Assembly (NCBI RefSeq): GCF_014649395.1
Contig: NZ_BMSY01000002.1
Location: 124,001-188,000 of the forward strand
Direction of reading: 5' to 3'
DNA: 64,000 nt
DNA from: Streptomyces aureoverticillatus
GTDB lineage: Bacteria; Actinomycetota; Actinomycetes; Streptomycetales; Streptomycetaceae
This document shows, piece after piece, positions 27,838 to 37,411 of this stretch; position 1 is the first letter of the stretch; every line of letters starts with the position of its first letter. A model generated the notes under the pieces. The model was given only the letters and a program-made list of their open reading frames with translations, was not told the origin of the DNA and ran no database searches. Position numbers and translations under genes: made by a program.

Positions 27838-29283
27838 GTGACTCTCACGACCAATGGCGCCAAGCCTCGTACACGTACCGCCCACCCGTCCCCGAAGACC
27901 GCCGTCCTCACCCCTCTCGGCCTGGTCACCATCCTGCTCGGCGCCGCCCTGCCGATGATCGACTTCTTCATCGTCAACGTGGCGCTGCCCGACATCGAGG
28001 CCGACCTGAACGCCCCCGCCGCCACCCTGGAGATGGTGGTCGCGGGCTACGCCGTCGCGTACGCCGTGCTGCTCGTCCTCGGCGGCCGGCTCGGCGACAC
28101 CCATGGCCGCCGGACGCTGTTCCTGTGGGGCGTCGCGGCCTTCGGGCTCACCTCGCTGGCGTGCGGACTCGCGCCGAGTGCGTGGTGGCTGGTGGCGGCG
28201 CGGGCGGCGCAGGGTGCCGCGTCCGCGCTGATGCTGCCGCAGGTGCTCGCCACCATCCACGCGACGACGAGCGGGGAGCGCCGGGCCCGCGCCGTCTCGC
28301 TGTACGGCTCCGTCGGCGGTGTGTCGATGGTGCTCGGGCAGATACTCGGCGGCGTCCTGGTGGCCGCCGACCTGGCGGGCACCGGCTGGCGCATGGTGTT
28401 CCTGGTGAACGTGCCGGTGGCCGCCCTCGCCCTGGTGTTCGCGGTCCGCGCGGTGCCGGACAGCCGAGCCGACCGTCCGGCGCGCGGCGACCTGGCGGGC
28501 ACGGTCCTGCTGGCCGTGTCCCTGACCGCGTTCCTGCTTCCGCTCACCGAGGGCCGGGCCGCGGGCTGGCCCCTCTGGTCGGTCGTCACCCTCGTCGCCG
28601 CGCCCTTCCTGCTCTGGGCGTTCACCGCGGTGGAACGGCGCGCGGAGGCGAGCGGCGGCAGCCCGCTCCTTCCGCCGTCCCTGATGCGCGAGCCGGGGGT
28701 CCGCCGGGGCCTGCTCGTCGGCCTGCCCATCTTCATCGGGTTCAGCGGCTGGATGTTCGTGAGCGCGGTGACCCTTCAGGAGGGCTTCGGGTACGGCGCC
28801 CTCAAGGCGGGCCTGACCCTGATCCCCATGGGTGTCGCGCAGTTCGCGGCGTCCCTGTTCGCGCCGCGCCTGGTGCGCCGGCTCGGCAGCCGCGCCCTGA
28901 CCCTGTGCGCGCTGGTGCACGGCACGGGCGTCGTCGTCCTGGCCCTGACGGTCCTGTGGGCCCCGTGGTCGGCGCTCACCCCGCTGACGCTGGCGCCGGG
29001 CCTGGCCCTGTGCGGCTTCGGCCAGGGCGTCCAGCTCCCGCTGTACTACCGCATCCTGCTGTCCGCCGTGCCCGCCGCGCGTGCGGGCGCGGGCAGCGGG
29101 CTCGCCGCGACGGCCCAGCAGTCCTGCCTCGCCGTGGGCGTGGCCACGCTCGGCTCGCTGTTCCTGGCGCTGAACTCCGGCGTCGGCCTGCGCGAGGCCT
29201 TCGCGACGGTCCTCGCCGTCCAGCTCGCCGGGCTCGTCGGCCTCGCCGCGCTGAGCCTGCGCCTGCCGCGCGACCTCGGCTGA
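27838..29283 (+). CDS. DHA2-family MFS efflux transporter
   Basis: This 481-residue membrane protein has about 14 helices. Motif D1 reads LGGRLGDTHGRRTLF near residue 80; motif C in helix 5 appears as SMVLGQILGGVLV. The first helix carries LPMIDFFIVNVALPDI, common in DHA2 drug-proton antiporters. The start GTG 27838 lacks a Shine-Dalgarno sequence and may be leaderless. Its partner in control is the divergent XRE regulator. The substrate is unknown; actinorhodin- or puromycin-type export is common in this family. Confidence 0.88.
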   Translation: MTLTTNGAKPRTRTAHPSPKTAVLTPLGLVTILLGAALPMIDFFIVNVALPDIEADLNAPAATLEMVVAGYAVAYAVLLVLGGRLGDTHGRRTLFLWGVAAFGLTSLACGLAPSAWWLVAARAAQGAASALMLPQVLATIHATTSGERRARAVSLYGSVGGVSMVLGQILGGVLVAADLAGTGWRMVFLVNVPVAALALVFAVRAVPDSRADRPARGDLAGTVLLAVSLTAFLLPLTEGRAAGWPLWSVVTLVAAPFLLWAFTAVERRAEASGGSPLLPPSLMREPGVRRGLLVGLPIFIGFSGWMFVSAVTLQEGFGYGALKAGLTLIPMGVAQFAASLFAPRLVRRLGSRALTLCALVHGTGVVVLALTVLWAPWSALTPLTLAPGLALCGFGQGVQLPLYYRILLSAVPAARAGAGSGLAATAQQSCLAVGVATLGSLFLALNSGVGLREAFATVLAVQLAGLVGLAALSLRLPRDLG

Positions 29284-29341
29284 CGCCGCGCGCCCCGCCC
29301 GCCCGAGGCGGGGCCCCGCGCCTGGGGATACCGTCGACCGT

Positions 29342-30796
29342 ATGCCCGAGCTGAGCCATCGGCGCCGGATACTGGTGCTCGCGATCTGCTGCATGAGCCT
29401 GCTGATCGTGAGCCTCGACAACACCATCCTGAACGTGGCGCTGCCCACGATGCGCCGGGAGTTCGACGCCGGTGTCTCGGGCATGCAGTGGACGATCGAC
29501 GCCTACACCCTCGTCCTCGCCTCGTTCCTGATGCTGGCGGGGTCGACGGCCGACCGGATCGGGCGCCGCAAGGTGTTCCAGGCGGGCCTGCTGGTCTTCA
29601 CGCTCGGCTCGGTGCTGTGCTCGCTCGCCCCCAACCTGGAATGCCTGGTGGCCTTCCGGATGGTCCAGGCGGTGGGCGGCTCGATGCTCAACCCGGTCGC
29701 CATGTCGATCATCACGAACACCTTCACCGAGCCGCGCGAGCGGGCCCGCGCCATCGGGGTGTGGGGCGGCGTCGTCGGCATCTCGATGGCGGCGGGCCCG
29801 CTGGTGGGCGGCCTCCTTGTGGACTCGGTGGGCTGGCGGGCGATCTTCTTGGTCAATCTGCCGGTGGGCCTCGCGGCGCTGTTCCTCACCGCCCGGTACG
29901 TCCCCGAGTCCCGCGCGCCCGAGCCGCGCCGCGCCGACCCCGTCGGCCAGCTCCTGGTGATCGTGCTGCTCGGCGCCCTGACGTACGCGATCATCGAGGC
30001 GCCCACGGCGGGCTGGACGTCCCCGCTGATCATGACGTTCGCGGCGACGGCCGCGGCGGCGCTCGTGGGCCTGCTCCGGTACGAGCCGCGCCGCGCGGAA
30101 CCCCTGATCGACCTGCGCTTCTTCCAGTCGGCGCCGTTCAGCGGCGCCACCGTGATCGCGATCGCGGCGTTCGCGGCCCTCGGCGGCTTCCTGTTCCTCT
30201 CGACCCTCTACCTCCAGGACGTACGCGGACTCGACGCGCTGCACGCCGGCCTGTGGATGCTGCCGATGGCGGCCATGACGCTGGTGTGCGCGCCGCTGTC
30301 GGGGCGGCTCGTCGGCGCCCGGGGGCCGCGCGCCTCACTGCTGATCGCGGGCGTCGCGATGACGGCGGCCGGGGTGCTGTTCGCGGCCTTCGAGGCGGAG
30401 GACGCGGGCCCGAGCCGGCTGCTCGCGTACGTCCTGTTCGGGCTGGGCTTCGGCTTCGTGAACGCGCCGATCACCAACACCGCGGTGGCCGGGATGCCGC
30501 GCGCCCAGGCGGGCGTGGCCGCCGCCGTGGCCTCCACCAGCCGCCAGATCGGCCAGACCCTCGGCGTCGCGGTGATCGGCGCGGTCCTCGCCTCCGGCGT
30601 CGCCGCCGCGCACACGGCTTCGTACGCGAACGACTTCACCGAGGCGAGTCGCCCGGCGTGGTGGGTGATCGCGGGCTGCGGCGGTGCCGTGCTGCTCCTG
30701 GGCGCCCTGACCAGCGGGGCGTGGGCGCGGGGGACGGCGCAGCGGCTGACCACGGAGCCACCGCCAGACAGGTCTCAGGTGACAGATAGCAGCTGA
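29342..30796 (+). CDS. DHA2-family MFS efflux transporter (second)
   Basis: This 484-residue protein also has about 14 helices: SLLIVSLDNTILNVALPTM in helix 1, LAGSTADRIGRRKVFQ in loop 2-3, and VVGISMAAGPLVGGLLVD in helix 5 (motif C of exporters). TACCGT lies about 8 bp before the ATG and no ribosome site is seen, fitting a leaderless message. It is clearly not a recent duplicate of the gene upstream, as the sequences differ widely. Its stop codon lies within a long palindrome at 30793-30823. Confidence 0.9.
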   Translation: MPELSHRRRILVLAICCMSLLIVSLDNTILNVALPTMRREFDAGVSGMQWTIDAYTLVLASFLMLAGSTADRIGRRKVFQAGLLVFTLGSVLCSLAPNLECLVAFRMVQAVGGSMLNPVAMSIITNTFTEPRERARAIGVWGGVVGISMAAGPLVGGLLVDSVGWRAIFLVNLPVGLAALFLTARYVPESRAPEPRRADPVGQLLVIVLLGALTYAIIEAPTAGWTSPLIMTFAATAAAALVGLLRYEPRRAEPLIDLRFFQSAPFSGATVIAIAAFAALGGFLFLSTLYLQDVRGLDALHAGLWMLPMAAMTLVCAPLSGRLVGARGPRASLLIAGVAMTAAGVLFAAFEAEDAGPSRLLAYVLFGLGFGFVNAPITNTAVAGMPRAQAGVAAAVASTSRQIGQTLGVAVIGAVLASGVAAAHTASYANDFTEASRPAWWVIAGCGGAVLLLGALTSGAWARGTAQRLTTEPPPDRSQVTDSS

Positions 30797-30823
30797 CAGA
30801 TTTCAAAACTTGAAATCTGTCAG
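30793..30823. promoter_or_regulatory. Perfect 14-bp palindrome, probable operator
   Basis: CTGACAGATTTCAA and TTGAAATCTGTCAG are perfect arms around AAC. The AT-rich core contrasts with the surroundings and there is no T run, which favours a protein-binding site over a terminator. It lies 149 bp before the aldo/keto reductase and overlaps the stop of the efflux gene. Confidence 0.65.
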
Positions 30824-30971
30824 CCAAGGGTGCATGGTGGAAGCACGGCACCGGCACGCCGTGGTCGCGGCAACCATTCGCCGGCGCCCCGGCAACCCGT
30901 TCACCGCAGCCCGCGGCGGCCGCCCGCCGCAGCCCCCACCCAGCACAACCCAGGACACCCCAGGAGCCCCC

Positions 30972-31988
30972 ATGCGCACCCTGACCCTCGGCACCACCGG
31001 CCCCACCACCTCCGCCCTCGGCCTCGGCTGCATGGGCATGTCCGCGCTGTACGGCGAGGCCGACCGCACGGAGTCGATCGCGACGATCCACGCCGCCCTC
31101 GAAGCGGGCGTCACGCTCCTCGACACCGGGGACTTCTACGCGATGGGCCACAACGAACTCCTCATCGGCGAGGCCCTGCGCTCCGCCCCCGCCGCCCGCC
31201 GCGAACAGGCCCTCACCAGCGTGAAGTTCGGCGCCCTCCGCGACCCGGACGGCGGCTGGTCGGGCTACGACGGGCGCCCGGCCGCGGTGAAGAACTTCGC
31301 CGCGTACTCCCTGCAGCGCCTCGGCGTCGACCACATCGACGTCTACCGCATCGCCCGCGTCGACCCGGACGTGCCCATCGAGGAGACCGTCGGCGCCATC
31401 GCCGAGCTGGTCGAGAAGGGGCACGTGCGCCACATCGGCCTGTCGGAGGTCGGCGCGGACACGCTGCGCCGCGCGGCGGCCGTCGCGCCCGTCTCGGACC
31501 TCCAGATCGAGTACTCCCTGATCTCCCGCGGCATCGAGGACGAGATCCTGCCCACCGCCGCCGAACTGGGCATCGGCGTCACCGCGTACGGCGTCCTGTC
31601 GCGCGGCCTGATCTCCGGCCACTTCACCCGCGACCGGCAGCTCGCCGCGAACGACTTCCGCGGCATGAGCCCCCGCTTCCAGGGCGAGAACCTCCAGCGC
31701 AACCTGGACCTCGTCGACGCCCTGCGCAAGATCGCCGACGACAAGGGCGTGAGCGTCGCGCAGACCGCGATCGCCTGGGTGCTCGCCCAGGGACCGAAGT
31801 CCGGCGCGGCCATCGTGCCGCTGGTCGGCGCCCGCCGCCGCGACCGCCTCACCGAGGCCCTCGGCGCCCTGGACGTCACCCTCGACGACGCCGACCTCGC
31901 CGCCGTCGAGCAGGCCGTCCCGGCCGGCGCCGCCGCCGGCGCGCGCTACCCCGAGGCGCAGATGGCGCACCTCGACAGCGAGCGCTGA
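30972..31988 (+). CDS. Aldo/keto reductase
   Basis: This 338-residue NADP-dependent reductase starts at ATG 30972 behind AGGAG. It has GLGCMGMSALYG at the N-terminus and the substrate-site segment LLDTGDFYAMGHNE with the catalytic Asp and Tyr, as in AKR11/13-like enzymes. The catalytic Lys is in TSVKFG near residue 78; the usual His of the tetrad is replaced in VDHIDVYRIARVDP, where many homologs have QxHR. C-terminal IVPLVGARRRDRL contacts the cofactor phosphate. The substrate is unknown. A TetR gene follows 48 bp downstream. Confidence 0.9.
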   Translation: MRTLTLGTTGPTTSALGLGCMGMSALYGEADRTESIATIHAALEAGVTLLDTGDFYAMGHNELLIGEALRSAPAARREQALTSVKFGALRDPDGGWSGYDGRPAAVKNFAAYSLQRLGVDHIDVYRIARVDPDVPIEETVGAIAELVEKGHVRHIGLSEVGADTLRRAAAVAPVSDLQIEYSLISRGIEDEILPTAAELGIGVTAYGVLSRGLISGHFTRDRQLAANDFRGMSPRFQGENLQRNLDLVDALRKIADDKGVSVAQTAIAWVLAQGPKSGAAIVPLVGARRRDRLTEALGALDVTLDDADLAAVEQAVPAGAAAGARYPEAQMAHLDSER

Positions 31989-32011
31989 CATGACCGGCCC
32001 CCGCCGTGGTC

Positions 32012-32029
32012 GGTACCTGCGGGTACCTT
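32012..32029 (+). promoter_or_regulatory. Probable autoregulatory operator and -10 box of the TetR gene
   Basis: GGTACC-TGCG-GGTACC (32012-32027) is a palindrome; its right half merges into TACCTT (32024-32029), a -10 box 7 bp before ATG 32037. The message would be leaderless, and a TetR dimer bound here would block its own promoter. Confidence 0.6.
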
Positions 32030-32036
32030 CTTGACC

Positions 32037-32621
32037 ATGGCTACGACCGAGACCCTGACCGCCGAGCGCATCCTCGCCACGACCGAGGAGGTGCTGCGCC
32101 GCCACGGTGCCGCCAAGGCGACCGTGGTGGACGTGGCCCGCGCGCTCGGCGTCAGCCACGCCAGCGTGTACCGCCACTTCCGCACGAAGGCCGCGCTGCG
32201 CGAGGCGGTCACCAAGCGGTGGCTGGACCGGACGTCCGACGCCCTGTCCGGCGTGGTCGACGCGGACGGGTCCGCCGAGGACCGGCTGCGGCGCTGGCTG
32301 GCCGGCCTGTTCGAGGCCAAGCAGCACAAGGCGGGCGACGACCCCGAGCTGTTCGCGACGTACACGGTCCTCACCGGCGAGGCCAGCGAGGTCGTCGAAG
32401 AGCACATCGCGGACCTCACCGGGCAGCTCGCCGCGATCGTCCGACAGGGCGTCGAGAGCGGCGAGTTCGCCCCGTGCGAGCCGGACTCCACGGCCCAGGC
32501 CCTGTTCGAGGCCACGGCCCGCTACCACGACCCGGTGTACGCGCCCGACTGGTCACGCGCGGGCGCCGAGGACGCCTTCACGTCGCTGCTCGACCTGCTG
32601 GTGCGGGCCCTGCGCCCCTGA
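32037..32621 (+). CDS. TetR-family transcriptional regulator
   Basis: This 194-residue repressor has the TetR helix-turn-helix at residues about 10-55: AERILATTEEVLRRHGAAKA, then VARALGVSHASVYRHFRTKAALREAV. The C-terminal domain is the usual ligand-binding helical part. ATG 32037 is preferred over TTG 32031 because the spacing from the -10 box gives a leaderless start. It lies just behind the aldo/keto reductase gene and probably controls it, itself, or both. Confidence 0.9.
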   Translation: MATTETLTAERILATTEEVLRRHGAAKATVVDVARALGVSHASVYRHFRTKAALREAVTKRWLDRTSDALSGVVDADGSAEDRLRRWLAGLFEAKQHKAGDDPELFATYTVLTGEASEVVEEHIADLTGQLAAIVRQGVESGEFAPCEPDSTAQALFEATARYHDPVYAPDWSRAGAEDAFTSLLDLLVRALRP

Positions 32622-32726
32622 CTCCGCGGCTGTGACCCCAGCCGATTCTCCCGTTCCGCTGACCCGCGCCCGCCCCGCCTGATTCCCTGAACCCCGGCAG
32701 ACCCGCGGGACATCAGGAGGAGCGAA

Positions 32727-34301
32727 GTGGCTTCAGGAGAAAGCGAGTTGGCGGAAACCGAGGCGACGGAGTCCGACTACGTCGTCGTCGGCGCCGGGTC
32801 CGCCGGGTGCGTGATCGCCGCGCGGCTCAGCGAGGACCGGGGCGCCGGTGCCACCAGCGTGCTGCTGCTCGAAGCGGGGCCCCGCGAGACCAAGGCGGAC
32901 CTCTCTACGCCCTTCGCGTGGCCGTCGCTGTTCGGCACGGACGTGGACCACGGCTATGCCTCGGTGCCGCAGCCGGGCCTCGGCGGGATCGCGCCGCGCT
33001 GCCCGCGCGGCCGCACCCTCGGTGGTTCCAGCGCGATCAACGCGATGGTGTTCCTGCGCGGCCACCGCGCCGACTACGACGCCTGGGCGGCCGCGGGCTG
33101 CACCGGCTGGGGCTTCGACGACCTGCTGCCGTACTTCCGGCGGATGGAGTCCGTGCCGGGCGGCGGCCGCGCCGGGGCCGAACTCCGCGGGGACTCCGGC
33201 CCCCTGCGCCCCTCCCCCGCCGCCGACGCCGACGTCAATCCCCTCTCCCGTACCTTCGTCGCCGCGGCGGCCGCCGTCGGCCACCCCCTCACCGACGACT
33301 TCAACGGAGCCCGCCAAGAAGGCGCGGGCCTGCACGACTTGACGGTCGCCGACGGGATCCGGCAGAGCGCGGCCGACGCCTATCTGCACCCCGTCGCCGC
33401 GCGCCGCCCGCACCTCACGGTGTCCACGGACTCCCGCGCGCACCGGCTGCTCTTCGACGGCGACCGGTGCACGGGCGTGGAGTTCACGCGCGACGGCAGG
33501 ACGGTGCGGGCGTACGCGCGCGCCGAAGTGATCGTCAGCGCGGGCGCGGTCGACTCGCCCCGGCTCCTGCTGCTGTCCGGCATCGGTCCGGCCGACGAGC
33601 TGCGCCGGGCCGGGGTGGCGGTGCGCCACGATCTACCGGGCGTGGGCCGGGGCTTGCAGGACCATCCGCTGTGCGGGCTCGTGTACGAGGCCGACCGGCC
33701 GGTACCGGCCGGTCGCGTGAACCTGTCGGAGGCGTCCCTCGCCTGGCGCAGCGACGCCTCCCTGCCGGGCCCCGACATGCAGGTGATGTTCATCCATGTG
33801 CCGTACCACCCGCCGACGATGACGGCGCCCGAGAACGGCTTCACCCTCGGCGTGGCCACGGTGCCGCGCGCCCGCGGCTCGGTGCGCCTGGCCGACGCCG
33901 ACCCGGGCACGCCGCCGCTGATCGACCCCGGCTATCTCACCGACGAGTCGGACGTACGGCGCATGCTGCACGGCCTGGAGGTGGCGCGGGAGGTGGCGGC
34001 CGCGGAGCCGTTCGCGGAGTGGGGTGCGCGGGAGGTGCTGCCCGGACCGGGGGTCACGGACGAGGCGGGCCTGCGGGCGTTCCTCGCGGCGGCGACGGGG
34101 CCGTACTTCCACCTGGCGGGCAGCTGCGCGATGGGGACGGGGGCGGCGGCCGTGGTGACCCCGGACCTCAGGGTCCGGGGCGTCCCCGGCCTCCGCGTCG
34201 CGGACGCGTCGGTGATGCCTTCGATCGTGTCGGTGAACACGAACGCGGCGGCGCTCGCCATCGGGGAGAAGGCGGCCGACCTGATCCGCGACGCCGCGTA
34301 G
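32727..34301 (+). CDS. GMC-family FAD-dependent oxidoreductase
   Basis: This 524-residue enzyme belongs to the glucose-methanol-choline family. The FAD Rossmann motif is [17 protein letters not shown] near residue 20; PROSITE signature 1 lies at [18 protein letters not shown] near 95; the second at [19 protein letters not shown] near 270. The catalytic pair is in [11 protein letters not shown] (His) and [19 protein letters not shown] (Asn). This resembles choline-dehydrogenase-like alcohol oxidoreductases; the alcohol is unknown. The start GTG 32727 follows AGGAGG. It is separate from the TetR unit by 105 bp. Confidence 0.9.
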   Translation: MASGESELAETEATESDYVVVGAGSAGCVIAARLSEDRGAGATSVLLLEAGPRETKADLSTPFAWPSLFGTDVDHGYASVPQPGLGGIAPRCPRGRTLGGSSAINAMVFLRGHRADYDAWAAAGCTGWGFDDLLPYFRRMESVPGGGRAGAELRGDSGPLRPSPAADADVNPLSRTFVAAAAAVGHPLTDDFNGARQEGAGLHDLTVADGIRQSAADAYLHPVAARRPHLTVSTDSRAHRLLFDGDRCTGVEFTRDGRTVRAYARAEVIVSAGAVDSPRLLLLSGIGPADELRRAGVAVRHDLPGVGRGLQDHPLCGLVYEADRPVPAGRVNLSEASLAWRSDASLPGPDMQVMFIHVPYHPPTMTAPENGFTLGVATVPRARGSVRLADADPGTPPLIDPGYLTDESDVRRMLHGLEVAREVAAAEPFAEWGAREVLPGPGVTDEAGLRAFLAAATGPYFHLAGSCAMGTGAAAVVTPDLRVRGVPGLRVADASVMPSIVSVNTNAAALAIGEKAADLIRDAA

Positions 34302-34308
34302 GCTCTGC

Positions 34309-34381
34309 GCGCCCGAAGGGGCGCGGGGAACTGCGCGACCAGCCACGAACCACCCGCGGCCGCACAGGTGGCCGCGGCACC
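34309..34381. repeat. Dispersed intergenic repeat (copy 2)
   Basis: GGGGCGCGGGGAACTGCGCG at 34318-34337 is identical to 8887-8906, and the following ACCAGCC and final CCGCGGCAC parts also match. As in copy 1 it lies between two convergent gene ends. Confidence 0.75.
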
Positions 34382-34408
34382 ACGGCGCACCGCGCGCCCG
34401 GCCGCTGC

Positions 34409-34621
34409 TCAGCCGGAGGACGCCGAGGGGTCCACGGTCGCCTGGTGCTCCTGCGCCAAGTGTTCCTCGGCCTTGAGCCAGGGCAGGAACTGGGCCTTGC
34501 GGCTCCAGCCGCAGGTGTCGCAGGTCAACTGCCGCTGCACGCCCGCCTTTTGCACACGGACGACATGTTCGCGCCCGTGCTGGTCCCATCTGCTGACCTT
34601 GCTCGTGGTCGTCGAAGGCAT
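34409..34621 (-). CDS. Small CxxC protein of unknown function
   Basis: This 70-residue protein has a single zinc-ribbon-like CDTCGW motif near residues 34-39 and a C-terminal helix KAEEHLAQEHQATVD with His residues, suggesting a small C2H2-type metal site. Such short, conserved Streptomyces proteins have no known role. The start ATG 34621 is the first Met; no strong ribosome site is visible. It lies directly downstream of the glyS terminator on the same strand. Confidence 0.7.
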   Translation of the reverse strand: MPSTTTSKVSRWDQHGREHVVRVQKAGVQRQLTCDTCGWSRKAQFLPWLKAEEHLAQEHQATVDPSASSG

Positions 34622-34639
34622 GGCGCCCAGTGTGCAGCA

Positions 34640-34675
34640 AAGGCCCCCGGTTCCGTGGCCGGAACCGGGGGCCTT
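34640..34675 (-). terminator. Strong hairpin terminator after glyS
   Basis: AAGGCCCCCGGTTCC (34640-34654) pairs perfectly with GGAACCGGGGGCCTT (34661-34675) around a 6-nt loop. It lies 64 bp past the glyS stop and upstream of the small CxxC gene. Confidence 0.9.
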
Positions 34676-34738
34676 CGTGCCAAGAAAGAGTGAACGTCAG
34701 CAGCCGGAGATCAGCGGCTGACCGTCAGCAGCCGGGCG

Positions 34739-36118
34739 TCAGCAGCCGACGAGGCGCGTAGCCAGGTAGCCCTCGATCTGGTCGAGGGACACCCGCTCCT
34801 GCTTCATGGTGTCGCGCTCGCGCACGGTCACCGCGTTGTCCTCCAGGGTGTCGAAGTCGACCGTCACGCAGTACGGCGTGCCGATCTCGTCCTGGCGGCG
34901 GTAGCGGCGGCCGATGGCGCCGGCGTCGTCGAACTCGATGTTCCAGTTCTGCCGGAGGGCGGCGGCCAGACCCTTGGCCTTGGGCGACAGCTCCGGGTTG
35001 CGGGACAGCGGCAGGACCGCGACCTTCACCGGGGCGATGCGGTGGTCGAAGCGCATGACCGTGCGCTTCTCCAGCTTGCCCTTGGCGTTGGGCGCCTCGT
35101 CCTCGACGTAGGAGTCGAGCAGGAAGGCCAGCATGGTGCGGCCGACACCGGCGGCGGGCTCGATGACGTACGGAGTCCAGCGCTCGCCGGCCTCCTGGTC
35201 GAAGTACGACAGGTCCTGGCCGGACGCCTTGGAGTGGGCCGACAGGTCGTAGTCGGTGCGGTTGGCGACGCCCTCGAGCTCGCCCCACTCGCTGCCGCCG
35301 AACTGGAAGCGGTACTCGATGTCAGCGGTGCGCTTGGAGTAGTGGGAGAGCTTCTCCTGCGGGTGCTCGTACCACCGCATGTTCTCCTCGCGCATGCCGA
35401 GGCCGGTGTACCAGTTCCAGCGCTGCTCCATCCAGTACTCCTGCCACTTCTCGTCCTCGCCCGGCTTGACGAAGAACTCCATCTCCATCTGCTCGAACTC
35501 GCGGGTGCGGAAGATGAAGTTGCCGGGCGTGATCTCGTTGCGGAAGGACTTGCCCATCTGGGCGATGCCGAACGGCGGCTTGCGCCGCGAAGTGGTCTGC
35601 ACCTGGGCGAAGTTGGTGAAGATGCCCTGGGCGGTCTCGGGCCGCAGGTAGGCGACGGAGCCGCTGTCCTGGGTGGGGCCGAGGTGGGTGGAGAGCAGGC
35701 CGGAGAACTGCTTGGGCTCGGTGAACTGGCCCTTGGTGCCGCAGTTGGGGCAGTTGATGTCCGCGAGGCTCTCCGGGGCGCGGCCCTTCTTCGCCTCGTA
35801 CGCCTCCTCCAGGTGGTCGGCGCGGAAGCGCTTGTGACAGGAGGTGCACTCGGTGAGCGGGTCGGTGAAGGTGGCGACGTGGCCGGAGGCCTGCCAGACC
35901 TCGGTGGCCAGGATCACGGACGAGTCGATACCGACGACGTCTTCCCGCGAGGTGACCATGTAGCGCCACCACTGACGCTTGATGTTCTCCTTCAGCTCCA
36001 CGCCGAGCGGTCCGTAGTCCCAGGCGGCGCGCTGGCCGCCGTAGATCTCACTGCACGGAAAGACGAAGCCTCGGCGCTTGCTCAGGCTGACGATGGTGTC
36101 GATCTTGTCGGCGGCCAC
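34739..36118 (-). CDS. glyS: Glycyl-tRNA synthetase (alpha2 type)
   Basis: This 459-residue class II synthetase charges tRNA-Gly. Class II motifs are visible: [20 protein letters not shown] (motif 1 region), [20 protein letters not shown] (motif 2) and [16 protein letters not shown] (motif 3). A zinc-binding insertion with [12 protein letters not shown] and CPNCGTKG lies at residues about 93-132. The anticodon-binding domain is C-terminal. The start is GTG 36118 with GAAGAGAG upstream; the frame to 36175 lacks support. It is divergent from the zinc importer and ends at a strong terminator. Confidence 0.95.
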   Translation of the reverse strand: MAADKIDTIVSLSKRRGFVFPCSEIYGGQRAAWDYGPLGVELKENIKRQWWRYMVTSREDVVGIDSSVILATEVWQASGHVATFTDPLTECTSCHKRFRADHLEEAYEAKKGRAPESLADINCPNCGTKGQFTEPKQFSGLLSTHLGPTQDSGSVAYLRPETAQGIFTNFAQVQTTSRRKPPFGIAQMGKSFRNEITPGNFIFRTREFEQMEMEFFVKPGEDEKWQEYWMEQRWNWYTGLGMREENMRWYEHPQEKLSHYSKRTADIEYRFQFGGSEWGELEGVANRTDYDLSAHSKASGQDLSYFDQEAGERWTPYVIEPAAGVGRTMLAFLLDSYVEDEAPNAKGKLEKRTVMRFDHRIAPVKVAVLPLSRNPELSPKAKGLAAALRQNWNIEFDDAGAIGRRYRRQDEIGTPYCVTVDFDTLEDNAVTVRERDTMKQERVSLDQIEGYLATRLVGC

Positions 36119-36295
36119 GGTGCTCTCTTCATTACGACGACGGCGAAGCAACGCTTCGGGGCTGACGAAACGCATGCCTCAGGAGCGAATGCTTCAGATT
36201 ACCGGCGGCCGTACCCCTCGGATCAAATCGGTTCTGGCGCGGTCCGGTTCCGACGGTCGCCGAGCGCGAGCAGACGCGTACAGATCGACACTTTG

Positions 36296-36335
36296 TTGAC
36301 AACCGTTTCCAAGTTTGTTGAAAATGACTGTCATG
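36296..36335 (+). promoter_or_regulatory. znu promoter with overlapping Zur box
   Basis: TTGACA at 36296-36301 is a -35 box; GAAAAT at 36320-36325, 18 bp later, is a plausible -10. Over it lies TGAAAATGACTGTCA (36319-36333), matching the actinobacterial Zur consensus (TGAAAATGATTTTCA) at most positions and partly palindromic. With a start near 36332, the transcript would begin at or near ATG 36333 and Zur-Zn would block polymerase directly. Confidence 0.8.
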
Positions 36336-37358
36336 AACGTACGACGCCTCATACCCACCGCTGCCCTCGCCACCGCCACGGTTCTGGGCCTCACCGCCCT
36401 GTCCGGCTGCTCGTCCTCGGACGCGGCGGACAAGAACAGCGAGGGCAAGCTGGACGTAGTGGCGTCGTTCTACCCCATGGAGTTCCTGGCCCAGCGGATC
36501 GGCGGCAAGAACGTCGAGGTCACCACGCTCACCGAGCCCGGCCAGGAGCCGCACGACCTGGAGATCAGCGCCAAGCAGACGGCGCAGCTGGAGAACGCGG
36601 ACGCCGCGCTCTACCTGAAGGGTCTGCAGCCCTCCGTCGACGAGGCCATCGGCCAGTCCGGCATCAAGACCAAGATCGACGCCGCCTCCCTGACCAGCCT
36701 GGAGAAGCACGGCAACGAGGTCGGCGGGCACGCCGAGGAGCACGACGAGCACGGCTCCGAGGAGCACGACGAGCACGGCGACGAGCACGCGAAGGAAGAA
36801 GAGGGCCACGAGGGCCACCGCCACGAGACCGAGGGCGGCCAGGACCCGCACATCTGGCTGGACCCGGTGAAGTACGCCGAGGTCGCCGAGGGCGTCGGCA
36901 AGGCCTTCGCGAAGGCCGACCCGGACCACAAGGCCACGTACGAGAAGAACACCGCCGCCGTGGTGAAGAAGCTGACGGGCCTGGACACGGACTTCAAGAA
37001 CGGCCTGAAGAACACCGAGTCGAAGGTCTTCATCACCACCCACGCCGCCTTCGGCTACCTCGCCGAGCGCTACGGCCTCACCGAGGAGGCCATCTCCGGC
37101 CTGGACCCCGAGGGCGAGCCGAGCGCGAACCGCGTCAAGGACCTCCAGGAGATGGCGAAGGCCGACGGCGTCACCACGGTGTTCTACGAGACGCTGGTCA
37201 GCGACAAGACCGCGAAGACCCTCGCGAAGGACGCCAAGCTGAAGACGGACGTGCTCGACCCGATCGAGGGCATCACGAAGAAGTCGAAGGGCGACGACTA
37301 CATCGAGGTGATGCGGTCCAACCTCGCCGCCCTCCAGAAGGCACTCGGCGAGAAGTGA
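36333..37358 (+). CDS. znuA: Zinc ABC transporter substrate-binding lipoprotein
   Basis: This 341-residue protein binds zinc outside the membrane. The signal ends in lipobox LSGC (Cys about 28). SFYPMEFLAQRIGG and the first metal ligand His in GQEPHDLE start the mature domain. A His/Glu/Asp-rich loop (about residues 130-168, many EEHDEHG units) collects zinc, then DPHIWLDP and TTHAAFGYLAERYGL give further ligands. ATG 36333 is preferred because the promoter places the transcript start there; ATG 36324 is possible. It overlaps no other gene and is followed by the ATPase gene. Confidence 0.93.
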   Translation: MNVRRLIPTAALATATVLGLTALSGCSSSDAADKNSEGKLDVVASFYPMEFLAQRIGGKNVEVTTLTEPGQEPHDLEISAKQTAQLENADAALYLKGLQPSVDEAIGQSGIKTKIDAASLTSLEKHGNEVGGHAEEHDEHGSEEHDEHGDEHAKEEEGHEGHRHETEGGQDPHIWLDPVKYAEVAEGVGKAFAKADPDHKATYEKNTAAVVKKLTGLDTDFKNGLKNTESKVFITTHAAFGYLAERYGLTEEAISGLDPEGEPSANRVKDLQEMAKADGVTTVFYETLVSDKTAKTLAKDAKLKTDVLDPIEGITKKSKGDDYIEVMRSNLAALQKALGEK

Positions 37359-37411
37359 CCTCCACCACCGCGGTGGCCGCCGCCACCGCCCCGGCACGAA
37401 AGGCACCCGCC

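Noticed and set aside
30793..30823. Palindrome as an intrinsic terminator for the efflux gene
   Set aside because: The stem is AT-rich, overlaps the stop codon and has no T run, so an operator is more likely, though termination is not excluded.
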